Below are positions 1 to 5,614 of a stretch of 7,388 nucleotides of DNA, piece after piece. The notes below the pieces were generated by a model. The model was not told the origin of the DNA. It searched no databases and saw only the letters and a list, made by a program, of their open reading frames with translations. The stretch spans positions 1 through 7,388 of the forward strand of contig JAUXGM010000106.1 in NCBI GenBank assembly GCA_030622125.1. The letters run 5' to 3'. The position numbers were made by a program, and so were the translations under genes. The first letter of the stretch is position 1. The number at the start of each line of letters is the position of its first letter. The DNA comes from a bacterium. GTDB lineage: Bacteria > AUK180.

Positions 1-206
1 CCACACTTGGGGCATTTTTTTTGATTACATGGTTGTCCCTGATTATGCAGTTCTTTGTATCCACAACCGGGGCATACACAATTTCCACTTGGGCCAGCCG
101 CTAAAGGACCACCCATTCTACCACGACCACCGGCTCTGCCCATTCCTCTGCCGGCGCCACTTCTCGGTCCCGCACCGTTGGGACCCGTTCCGTCTCCTCT
201 AGGCAT
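1..206 (-). CDS. Small Gly/Arg-rich zinc-ribbon protein, DUF5320-like (3' end beyond window)
   Basis: The function is unknown. The visible part is 68 residues read leftward. It opens with MPRGDGTGPNGAGP, which resembles the start of DUF5320-type small proteins of anaerobes. A low-complexity Gly/Arg stretch follows (about residues 11-33), then a cysteine cluster with C43, C45, C48, C60, C65 and C68. The pairs C45-x2-C48 and C65-x2-C68 look like two knuckles of a zinc ribbon. The start is supported by AAAGGAGG six bases upstream. The gene begins 20 bases after the stop of the DUF134 gene on the same strand, so the two are probably cotranscribed from the promoter near 739-767. By established association, DUF134 and DUF5320-like genes in anaerobes often neighbour NifX/NifB-like and Mrp/NBP35 ATPase genes; none is visible here. 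The C-terminus is cut by the window edge. The reading frame is secure, the family name only moderately so. Confidence 0.7.
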   Translation of the reverse strand, partial: MPRGDGTGPNGAGPRSGAGRGMGRAGGRGRMGGPLAAGPSGNCVCPGCGYKELHNQGQPCNQKKCPKC

Positions 207-226
207 CTGATGCCTCCTTTCTGTTT

Positions 227-703
227 TTACCAATTGCCGCGACCGCCACGAAAACCGCCGCGCTTACCATAGCCGCTACCTCTTCCGCCCCGAAACCATT
301 TATTCAGGTAAACGACATTTTCTGAGCCACAATCGGTACAACGCTCAACCACATTTTGCGGCATATCAAAACGGGTGAATTCACCACAATCCTGACAGCG
401 GATCAGCTGAGTAGTAAAAGAATAATTACCGCCCTCTATCACCAGTTCTTTAACACCAACTATGGAATCCGCAACTTTCTTGCGGGCTTTTTCAATCAAG
501 CGGGTGAATGTTGGTCTGGAAACTCCCATAGCTTCGGCAGCCTGTTGATGTTCCAATCCGTCATAATCCGCCAGTCTGATTGCTTCGTATTCATCCAGCG
601 AAAGATAGATGCGATCTAAGAATCTCACCGGAACTCCCACAGGTTTCATTCCCTGGATTTTGGGCGGTTCCAGCACTTTTCGCTCTTTCTGTGGTCTCGG
701 CAT
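227..703 (-). CDS. DUF134-family HTH protein with zinc ribbon and RGG-rich C-terminal tail
   Basis: A predicted DNA-binding protein of 158 residues whose target is unknown. Residues 1-95 match the DUF134 pattern: an N-terminal MPRPQKERKV, then SLDEYEAIRLADYDGLE (35-51). A helix-turn-helix follows at about 50-78, with GVSRPTFTRLIEKARKKVAD resembling the region-4 fold of sigma factors. A zinc ribbon comes next (C103-x2-C106 and C122-x2-C125). The last 21 residues are an Arg/Gly-rich tail with three RGG triplets (138-140, 148-150, 152-154), which I do not know as typical of the family. An in-frame ATG lies two codons upstream at 709, but AAAGG abuts it directly; it sits six bases before the ATG at 703, so 703 is preferred. 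Its promoter carries a repeated 16-bp element (723-764) that the protein might bind itself, which is inference. Base composition is richer in GC than in the genes to the right. Confidence 0.88.
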   Translation of the reverse strand: MPRPQKERKVLEPPKIQGMKPVGVPVRFLDRIYLSLDEYEAIRLADYDGLEHQQAAEAMGVSRPTFTRLIEKARKKVADSIVGVKELVIEGGNYSFTTQLIRCQDCGEFTRFDMPQNVVERCTDCGSENVVYLNKWFRGGRGSGYGKRGGFRGGRGNW

Positions 704-722
704 ATACATCCTTTCTTAATGT

Positions 723-764
723 ACATAAGTTCATAACAAATATACTGCACATAAGTTCATAACA
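723..764. repeat. Two identical 16-bp direct repeats flanking the -10 box (candidate operator)
   Basis: ACATAAGTTCATAACA occurs at 723-738 and again, identical, at 749-764, a 26-base period. One copy fills the -35/-10 spacer of the leftward promoter and touches its -35 box. The other lies immediately downstream of the -10 box, over the expected start of transcription. Each copy contains CATAA twice, three bases apart, giving four CATAA units at 724, 732, 750 and 758. This position is typical of a repressor site. The DUF134 protein encoded just downstream is the obvious candidate ligand, but nothing in the sequence proves this. Confidence 0.6.
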
Positions 765-767
765 CAA
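739..767 (-). promoter_or_regulatory. Sigma-70-type promoter for the DUF134 operon
   Basis: Read leftward, the -35 box is TTGTGT (762-767), the spacer is 17 bases (745-761) and the -10 box is TATATT (739-744). Transcription would start near 731-733, giving a leader of roughly 30 bases before the start codon at 703. The spacing is ideal and both boxes are close to consensus. The repeat at 723-764 overlaps the promoter, so a regulated promoter is likely. Confidence 0.6.
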
Positions 768-836
768 GAACTTTTTTACTAATTAAAAATTTTTATGAAA
801 ATTAAAAGTGAATTCGCTTTGTATTTCAGAAATAAT

Positions 837-848
837 AGGATGCATCCT
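837..848. promoter_or_regulatory. 12-bp perfect palindrome midway between the divergent promoters
   Basis: AGGATGCATCCT reads the same on both strands. It lies about 70 bases from the -35 box of each of the two divergent promoters. A 16-bp near-palindrome (AAAGTGAATTCGCTTT, one mismatched pair) lies just to the left at 805-820. Either could bind a dimeric regulator. There is no further evidence of function, and chance is not excluded in a stretch this short. Confidence 0.25.
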
Positions 849-912
849 CTCTACGTTACTTTTAGAAGTTACAACAAACATATGAAAAAACATTATTGAA
901 TAAAAAAAATAC

Positions 913-941
913 TTGACATATATGTTTTTGTTTCATATTAT
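913..941 (+). promoter_or_regulatory. Near-consensus sigma-70-type promoter for rex
   Basis: The -35 box TTGACA (913-918) matches consensus exactly. The spacer is 17 bases (919-935) and the -10 box is TATTAT (936-941). Transcription should start near 948, about 32 bases before the rex start codon. The candidate Rex operator at 950-967 begins directly after this point, so binding there would block initiation or early elongation. Confidence 0.75.
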
Positions 942-949
942 TCACGAGA

Positions 950-967
950 TTGTGAACACAAGCACAA
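950..967. promoter_or_regulatory. Candidate Rex operator (autoregulatory)
   Basis: TTGTGAACACAAGCACAA fits the 18-bp Rex site plan TTGTGAA-N4-TTCACAA. The left half-site is perfect and the right half-site (AGCACAA) matches five of seven bases. The site lies between the expected transcription start and the rex ribosome binding region, where a repressor would block. The Rex consensus is established knowledge from several bacterial groups; occupancy here is inferred. An overlapping inverted repeat, TTCAC-N6-GTGAA (941-956), has the opposite half-site order and is less like a Rex site. Confidence 0.55.
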
Positions 968-979
968 AGAGAAAGCAAA

Positions 980-1612
980 ATGAGAATAAAATCAATACCA
1001 GATGAAACTATAAGCCGCCTTTTCCCCTATATGCGAGCTCTCATTTGTCTCATAAAAGAAAAAACCTGTATTGTATCATCCAAACGCCTAGCAGAAATAT
1101 GTAACATTAATGCTACAATAATTAGGAAAGATCTCTCCTTCTTTGGTGAATTCGGTAAAAGAGGCGTAGGCTATGATGTGCATAACCTTCTCGAAAAAAT
1201 CCGAAGTATTCTAAAAATGGAAGAAACAAAAAAAGTAGCATTAGTTGGTGCTGGAAATATTGGTAGAGCAATCATGTCATACAAGCATTTTCCATCTGAA
1301 GGATTTAAAATTGTTTTAGCTTTTGATAATGATATAAAGAAAATTGGTACAGAAACAAATGGAATAATTGTAAAGGATATAAAAAACGCTGCGAAATTAA
1401 TAAAATCTGAAAATATTAAAATATGCATACTTGCCACCCCTGTTTCTGATACAAGTAAAATAGTTAATATGTTAGCAAAAGTGGGAATAGATGCGTTTTT
1501 ATCTTTTTCACCATGTCGCCTCAATATGCCGGAAAATGTTAAGGTTACCTGTATGGATTTTAGTACTGAATTGGCCAAACTGGCTTTTTATTCAAATAAT
1601 GAAATAGAATGA
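980..1612 (+). CDS. rex: Redox-sensing transcriptional repressor Rex
   Basis: A cytoplasmic homodimeric repressor that binds DNA when NAD+ dominates and lets go when NADH rises. It typically controls fermentation, hydrogenase and respiratory genes. The 210 residues are full length for the family. Residues 1-75 form the winged-helix domain: IPDETISRLFPYMR (6-19), then the conserved RKDLSFFGEFGKRGVGY (49-65). Residues 85-190 form the Rossmann domain, with the dinucleotide loop GAGNIG (90-95), the partner tyrosine Y101 and FD at 115-116. The C-terminal helix (MDFSTELAKLAFY, 192-204) matches the segment that swaps between subunits in known structures. The ribosome binding site is weak (AGAGA, eight bases upstream). 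A strong promoter and a candidate Rex operator precede it. The antiporter operon starts 74 bases downstream on the same strand with no terminator seen, so rex may lead that transcript. Confidence 0.95.
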   Translation: MRIKSIPDETISRLFPYMRALICLIKEKTCIVSSKRLAEICNINATIIRKDLSFFGEFGKRGVGYDVHNLLEKIRSILKMEETKKVALVGAGNIGRAIMSYKHFPSEGFKIVLAFDNDIKKIGTETNGIIVKDIKNAAKLIKSENIKICILATPVSDTSKIVNMLAKVGIDAFLSFSPCRLNMPENVKVTCMDFSTELAKLAFYSNNEIE

Positions 1613-1636
1613 TAGTGTATTCTTTTTTGATATAAT
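1609..1636 (+). promoter_or_regulatory. Possible promoter for the antiporter operon
   Basis: A perfect -10 hexamer TATAAT (1631-1636) follows a poor -35 candidate, ATGATA (1609-1614, four of six matches), with a 16-base spacer. The -35 would overlap the rex stop codon. The stretch is AT-rich, so TATAAT could occur by chance. No Rex-like site and no rho-independent terminator was found between rex and mrpE, so read-through from the rex promoter is an equally good explanation for expression. Confidence 0.3.
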
Positions 1637-1686
1637 TTTACATTTAAGATTAAAGTATTTTTGAAAATATATAGGAGGAATTCAGA

Positions 1687-2208
1687 ATGGGTGATAATAA
1701 TCCCCACCCCATACTAAGAGTGAAAAATTGTCTTTATCTCTTCATTTTCCTGTTATCCATTTGGATTATTTTAACGAATACCTTTCAATACGAGGAATTA
1801 CTTACCGGGATTCTGATAAGTTTTGTACTTACTCTAATCTTAAATAAAAATTATCAAAAACTCGGCCTGCCTCCTATCGGGCTCAAACGACTCGTATATT
1901 TCATCATATATATATTGGTACTATTAAAAGAGATTATAAAAGCCAATTTTGATGTGGCCTATCGAGTGCTTCATCCTAAAATGCCGATAAAACCGGGTAT
2001 CGTCATCATAAAAACTGAACTTAAGCAGGACATTGCAAAAATCCTGCTTGCTAATTCTATTACTTTGACACCGGGAACATTTACCCTTGATATTAAGAAT
2101 GATGAACTGCTGATTCACTGGATTTATGTTCGATCGGAGGAAAAGGGCGAATCTACGAAAAAAATTGGCAAAAAATTTGAAAAATACTTAAAGGTGGTAT
2201 TCGCATGA
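1687..2208 (+). CDS. mrpE: Cation/proton antiporter subunit MrpE (MbhA-like)
   Basis: A small membrane subunit of Mrp-type Na+/H+ antiporter modules. In Mbh-type complexes it corresponds to the first gene, mbhA. The 173 residues match the usual length. Two hydrophobic segments are visible near 15-32 and 36-53, and another at about 68-84. The family hallmark LANSITLTPGTFTLDI lies at 121-136 and begins the cytoplasmic domain, which ends in a Lys-rich tail. The start is well set by AGGAGG eight bases upstream. The stop overlaps the mrpF start (ATGA), indicating translational coupling. As the first gene of the cluster it marks an E-F-G-first order, unlike the classical bacterial mrpA-first operons. 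Confidence 0.93.
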   Translation: MGDNNPHPILRVKNCLYLFIFLLSIWIILTNTFQYEELLTGILISFVLTLILNKNYQKLGLPPIGLKRLVYFIIYILVLLKEIIKANFDVAYRVLHPKMPIKPGIVIIKTELKQDIAKILLANSITLTPGTFTLDIKNDELLIHWIYVRSEEKGESTKKIGKKFEKYLKVVFA

Positions 2209-2465
2209 ATGAAACAATAATTATTGTATTTTTAGGCTTAATCGCCGGGGGCATTTTATTGAGTCTGATACGAATGTTAATAGGGCCGACTGCCTCAGAC
2301 CGGGCTGTGGCTGTAGATACGATTACGACGACGATTGTTGGCATGTTGGTAATTTTAGCGTTTGTATTTGATAGGTATATTTACCTCGATGTTGCTTTAG
2401 TATATTCACTTCTCGCCTTTGTAGGATTATGTGCTATTGCAAGATTTATGGAAAGAGGGTTTTAA
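2205..2465 (+). CDS. mrpF: Cation/proton antiporter subunit MrpF (MbhB-like)
   Basis: An 86-residue membrane protein with three predicted transmembrane helices (about 4-26, 37-55, 61-80), the normal size and layout for MrpF/MnhF. Family signatures are RMLIGPTASDRAVAVDTI (23-40) and LDVALVYSLLAFVG (61-74). It is a structural subunit of the sodium/proton-translocating membrane module. The start overlaps the mrpE stop by four bases, and AAGGTGG lies seven bases upstream. The next gene begins one base after its stop codon. Confidence 0.94.
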   Translation: MNETIIIVFLGLIAGGILLSLIRMLIGPTASDRAVAVDTITTTIVGMLVILAFVFDRYIYLDVALVYSLLAFVGLCAIARFMERGF

Positions 2466-2466
2466 T

Positions 2467-2796
2467 ATGGAATTAGTTGGGGTGATTATTACTGGAATAG
2501 GTGTATTATTTTTATTTCTTGGGAATTTTGGAATATTAAGATTACCTGATGTTTATAATCGAATACAGGCGGGGACAAAGTGTACTACTTTTGGGACATT
2601 TTTCACTGTTATTGGAATAGGAATAATCCAGCCTGAGTGGTTCTGGAAATGTTTACTTATTGCTGTTTTTGTTATGTTTACAAATCCTATTTCCAGCCAT
2701 GCTATTGCAAGAGCCTCAAAGAAAAGTGGTATTCCACTATGTGACAGAAGCGTAGTAGATCAGACAAGAGAATTTGAGGAAAAGGAGGAAGCATGA
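2467..2796 (+). CDS. mrpG: Cation/proton antiporter subunit MrpG (MbhC-like)
   Basis: A 109-residue membrane protein with three predicted helices, matching MrpG/MnhG. Signatures are the ILRLPDVYNRIQAGTK loop (23-38), TTFGT (40-44) and TNPISSHAIARAS (72-84). The charged C-terminal tail (about 85-109) is cytoplasmic by family analogy. An in-frame ATG exists 36 bases upstream inside mrpF, but the ATG at 2467 is preferred: it gives the standard N-terminus and has GAGGG at a suitable distance. The stop overlaps the next start by four bases (ATGA). Confidence 0.93.
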   Translation: MELVGVIITGIGVLFLFLGNFGILRLPDVYNRIQAGTKCTTFGTFFTVIGIGIIQPEWFWKCLLIAVFVMFTNPISSHAIARASKKSGIPLCDRSVVDQTREFEEKEEA

Positions 2797-3032
2797 TATT
2801 AATAGTTTCTTTTTTAGTCGTAGCTATGCTTGCAGCAGCGGTTTCTGCTTATTTTTTTAAAGATTTGCTAAGTGCGGTAATTGCTTCCTGTATGGTCAGT
2901 CTTCTTGCAGCAGTACTGTTTTTTTTCCTGCATGCCCCGGATGTTGCAATGGCTGAAGCCTCTATAGGCGCCGCTCTTGTTACCGCCGTTTTTGTTATAG
3001 CAATCAGACGAACAAAGAGGTATGAAGAATGA
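2793..3032 (+). CDS. mbhD: Stand-alone DUF4040 / MbhD-like subunit
   Basis: A 79-residue protein of almost purely transmembrane character (about 2-20, 26-46, 53-71). It matches the DUF4040/MbhD domain through HAPDVAMAEASIGAALVTAV (47-66), in which the Glu of AEA (E55) is the family's conserved acidic residue. In classical Mrp antiporters this domain is fused to the C-terminal part of the large MrpA subunit. Here it is a separate gene, as in archaeal-type Mbh/Mbx complexes. It is thought to take part in the ion path between antiporter subunits. AAGGAGG lies four bases before the start, and there are four-base overlaps with both neighbours. Confidence 0.9.
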   Translation: MILIVSFLVVAMLAAAVSAYFFKDLLSAVIASCMVSLLAAVLFFFLHAPDVAMAEASIGAALVTAVFVIAIRRTKRYEE

Positions 3033-3715
3033 GAAAAATTATCGGTATAATTTTACTAATAATAATTGCATGGGGTATTATTACTTCGCTTCAGGAAATG
3101 CCATTTGGCACATCAAGAGCAAAAGTTGCCGATCATTATATTAATAAAGGAAGAGAAGAGACAGGTGCGGCAAATATTGTTACTTCTGTAGTAGTTGGTT
3201 ATCGAAGCTTGGATACACTTGGTGAAGTAACCGTCCTATTTCTTGCCGCTATTGGATTAGGTGCTGTTCTGGCAACTATTAAAAGAAAAGAAGACAGAGA
3301 TACAGAAAAAGCTAGTTTAATCCTTTCTACAGGATGTAGATTTTTATTCCCGCCTATTCTATTATTTGGCGCTTATATATTTATTCATGGGCATTTAACT
3401 CCTGGTGGAGGGTTTCAGGGAGGTGCAATAATCGCTTCCGCATTCGTTCTCATGTATCTTGGCTGTCATGAGGAAAAGAAGATAAACGAAACAGGTAGTA
3501 TAATTTCTGAATCTCTTGGCGGGTTGGTATTTGTAGTTATTGGATTAATTGGTTTAACAATTGGCACACGTTATTTCCTAAATAATTTTCTGCCAAAAGG
3601 GGAATTTAACACATTGTTGAGTGCTGGTATCATTCCGATAATTTATATCGCTATCGGGTTTAAAGTTGGTGCTGAATTGAGTAAAATTATTGACCTGTTA
3701 ATGGAGGAGAGTTAA
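3029..3715 (+). CDS. mrpB: MbhE-MrpB fusion subunit
   Basis: A 228-residue membrane protein made of two modules that are separate genes in some relatives. Residues 1-85 resemble MbhE: an N-terminal helix (4-20), a soluble loop, then GAANIVTSVVVGYRSLDTLG (46-65) and a second helix. Residues 95-225 are MrpB/MnhB, with the hallmark HGHLTPGGGFQGG (120-132) and three further helices. In archaeal Mbh these are mbhE and mbhF; in classical Mrp the MbhE part belongs to MrpA. The fusion is therefore an intermediate arrangement, known by analogy in some bacterial clusters. The start overlaps the DUF4040 stop by four bases, with AAAGAGG eight bases upstream. The stop shares one base with the next start (TAATG). 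Confidence 0.9.
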   Translation: MRKIIGIILLIIIAWGIITSLQEMPFGTSRAKVADHYINKGREETGAANIVTSVVVGYRSLDTLGEVTVLFLAAIGLGAVLATIKRKEDRDTEKASLILSTGCRFLFPPILLFGAYIFIHGHLTPGGGFQGGAIIASAFVLMYLGCHEEKKINETGSIISESLGGLVFVVIGLIGLTIGTRYFLNNFLPKGEFNTLLSAGIIPIIYIAIGFKVGAELSKIIDLLMEES

Positions 3716-4074
3716 TGAGTTTTTTACACAATTATATTTATTACATTGGGGCGTTTGGGCTAATATTTATCGGTCTTTTTATTATGATAGCCAAGCGAAA
3801 TTATATAAAGGTAATAATAGGATTGAGTATTCTTGAGACAGGTGTTAATTTATTTCTTATTGCTGTTGGATATATTAGTAATGGAACTGCTCCGATATTT
3901 TCAAAAGCAGGTATAGAAGCTGAAAACATGGTAGATCCGGTTCCGCAAGCACTTGTGCTTACTGCTATTGTAATTGGACTGGCTGTTCTGGGTCTTGTTT
4001 TATCTTTGGCAATACGGTTGTATAAACACTATGGAACGCTCAATTTGCAAGAAATAAAAGAACAAAGATGGTAA
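3715..4074 (+). CDS. mrpC: Cation/proton antiporter subunit MrpC (NuoK/MbhG-like)
   Basis: A 119-residue NuoK-type membrane subunit with three helices (about 8-27, 31-54, 77-101). The signature IIGLSILETGVN (34-45) carries Glu41 in the second helix. The loop-helix signature DPVPQALVLTAIVIG (74-88) is the classic MrpC motif. NuoK-type subunits help link proton or sodium movement through the membrane arm. The C-terminal tail (102-119) is hydrophilic and a little longer than in NuoK. GGAGG lies seven bases before the start. This gene is followed by a 55-base gap, the widest within the antiporter cluster. Confidence 0.94.
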   Translation: MSFLHNYIYYIGAFGLIFIGLFIMIAKRNYIKVIIGLSILETGVNLFLIAVGYISNGTAPIFSKAGIEAENMVDPVPQALVLTAIVIGLAVLGLVLSLAIRLYKHYGTLNLQEIKEQRW

Positions 4075-4103
4075 GTGATAATTTATTTAGATAGGGATAA
4101 AAT
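4075..4103 (+). promoter_or_regulatory. Weak candidate internal promoter before mrpD
   Basis: Within the 55-base gap, GTGATA (4075-4080, four of six -35 matches) and TAAAAT (4098-4103, five of six -10 matches) are 17 bases apart. This could support extra expression of the two large subunits. AT-rich sequence gives such matches often, so confidence is low. Confidence 0.15.
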
Positions 4104-4129
4104 TACTATGGTAAATAGGATATTGTAAA

Positions 4130-5614
4130 ATGAATGAAATGATTAATTTAAATCCGGTTCTTTTAATAGTTGTGCCTTTAGGGCTTGCTTTTTTGACGCC
4201 TTTATTGGGACTTATTTCTAAAAAAATAGCTAAGTGGCTACCTGTTGTTGGGCTTCTTTTTAATTTAATTGTAGCATTGGCAATTTTGCCTCATGTATTG
4301 AAACAGCCGATTATTGTAAAAATAGCAGGATTCGCCCCCCCCTTTGGAATTAATCTCGTTGCGGGCCCGGTAGGTATGCTTCTTGCCACATTAATTGCCC
4401 TCACAGGATTATTGGTTGCTATATATGCATTGAAATATATAAATGAAGGGGCGGAGCAGAAATATCACATTTTATTTCTGTTATTACTAACCGGAGCTAC
4501 AGGTGTTGTACTTACAGGAGATATTTTCAATCTTTTTGTATTTTTTGAAATTCTTTGTATTTCATCTTACGCTCTTGTGGCATATCTTGGGAATCGTGCA
4601 GGAATTGAATCGGCAGTTAAGTATCTTATTCAGGGGTCAATTGGTTCCAGTCTTTTATTAATAGGTATTGGATTGCTTTATGGGCAATTCGGAACCTTGA
4701 ATATGGCGGATTTAGCAAAACAAATCGTATCATCTTCCGACCCATCGGTATTTGTACCTATGGTGTTAATGATAACAGGATTAGGAATAGAAGCAGCGAT
4801 ATTTCCTCTTAATGCCTGGCTTCCCGACGCTCACTCATCAGCTCCGTCATCTGTCAGTGCTATACTTTCGGGAATTGCAATTGAAGTTGGTTTATATGCA
4901 ATGGTAAGAGTCCTGTTTACAATATGCCATGTCTCAAACTTTTTTATGTTTTTTTTGTTTTTAGGAGTTTTGACTGTCTTAGTAGGGGAAATGAGCGCTT
5001 TTAGTCAGAAAAATATAAAAAGAATGCTTGCCTACTCCAGCATCGGACAAATAGGTCTGATACTTTTTGCCTTCTCAATTTCCACACATTTTGGAGTGAC
5101 AGGCGGACTATTTCAGATGATAAGTCACACATTAGGAAAAGCGTTATTGTTTCTGTCAGCGGGATATATGATTTATAGAACCGGTTCTATGGAAATTTCC
5201 TCCTTTGAAGGAATTGGTAAAAAAATGCCATTAACAGCTTTATTTTTTACAATAGGCACATTATCTATTATTGGATTACCTCCTTTTGTAGGTTTTTCAA
5301 GCAAGTTTTTGATTATCAAAGCAGCCCTTGCTAAAGGAGAACTTCTTTATACAATTTTAATGGGAATTGTATTATTAGGAACAGTAATCGAAGGCACATA
5401 TTTTTTCAGAGTTATACAAACGATTTACTTTAAAGGGAAAGATGTTGCGACCGAAAGAAATGATTCCCCAATTGTTTGCTTAATTTCAATGTCCATTTTT
5501 GCAGTCTTGATAATTGTCATTGGAGTTTATCCGCATCTTGTTATGAAAATATTAAATCCGGCTGCTTCAGAACTTTTTAATAGCATCCAATATATAAGGA
5601 GTGTGTTAGGATGA
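4130..5614 (+). CDS. mrpD: MrpD/MbhH-like proton-conducting antiporter subunit with Lys-to-Glu changes
   Basis: A 494-residue NuoL/M/N-family membrane protein with about 14 helices and full family length. It should form one ion-translocating channel of the complex. The conserved TM5 glutamate is present (E140 in FFEILC). The TM7 signature reads GLGIEAAIFPLNAWLPDAHS (217-236), with E221 where Mrp and complex I relatives usually have the key lysine. The TM8 position is also Glu (E252 in GIAIEVGLYAMVR). The SHTLGKALLFLSAG motif (332-345) and a TM12-region acidic residue (E421 in VIEGTYFF) are visible. The ribosome binding site is modest (AGGA, nine bases upstream). A run of eight C (4335-4342) encodes part of A69-P70-P71. 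The stop overlaps the next start by four bases (ATGA). Family assignment is secure; the ion carried is not known. Confidence 0.93.
   Translation: MNEMINLNPVLLIVVPLGLAFLTPLLGLISKKIAKWLPVVGLLFNLIVALAILPHVLKQPIIVKIAGFAPPFGINLVAGPVGMLLATLIALTGLLVAIYALKYINEGAEQKYHILFLLLLTGATGVVLTGDIFNLFVFFEILCISSYALVAYLGNRAGIESAVKYLIQGSIGSSLLLIGIGLLYGQFGTLNMADLAKQIVSSSDPSVFVPMVLMITGLGIEAAIFPLNAWLPDAHSSAPSSVSAILSGIAIEVGLYAMVRVLFTICHVSNFFMFFLFLGVLTVLVGEMSAFSQKNIKRMLAYSSIGQIGLILFAFSISTHFGVTGGLFQMISHTLGKALLFLSAGYMIYRTGSMEISSFEGIGKKMPLTALFFTIGTLSIIGLPPFVGFSSKFLIIKAALAKGELLYTILMGIVLLGTVIEGTYFFRVIQTIYFKGKDVATERNDSPIVCLISMSIFAVLIIVIGVYPHLVMKILNPAASELFNSIQYIRSVLG

Noticed and set aside
356-762. Rightward open frames of 87 and 60 codons opposite the DUF134 gene
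   Set aside because: They lie antisense to a well-recognised protein, show no family features and no good ribosome binding sites, so they are shadows of the leftward gene.
876-938. Inverted AT-rich segments (AAACATAT / ATATGTTT and ATATGAAA / TTTCATAT) around the rex promoter
   Set aside because: The pairing is imperfect and the sequence is AT-rich, so a real stem or operator cannot be told from chance; the overlap with promoter elements explains part of the similarity.
941-956. Inverted repeat TTCAC-N6-GTGAA as the Rex site
   Set aside because: The half-sites are in the reverse order to known Rex operators; the overlapping 18-bp site at 950-967 fits better.
1171-1578. A 135-codon leftward open frame opposite rex
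   Set aside because: It lies entirely antisense to the conserved Rex coding sequence, and its composition reflects AT-rich Rex codons.
1613-1686. Terminator or Rex site between rex and mrpE
   Set aside because: No GC-rich stem followed by a T-run and no TTGTGAA/TTCACAA half-site was found, only AT-rich sequence and the mrpE ribosome binding site.
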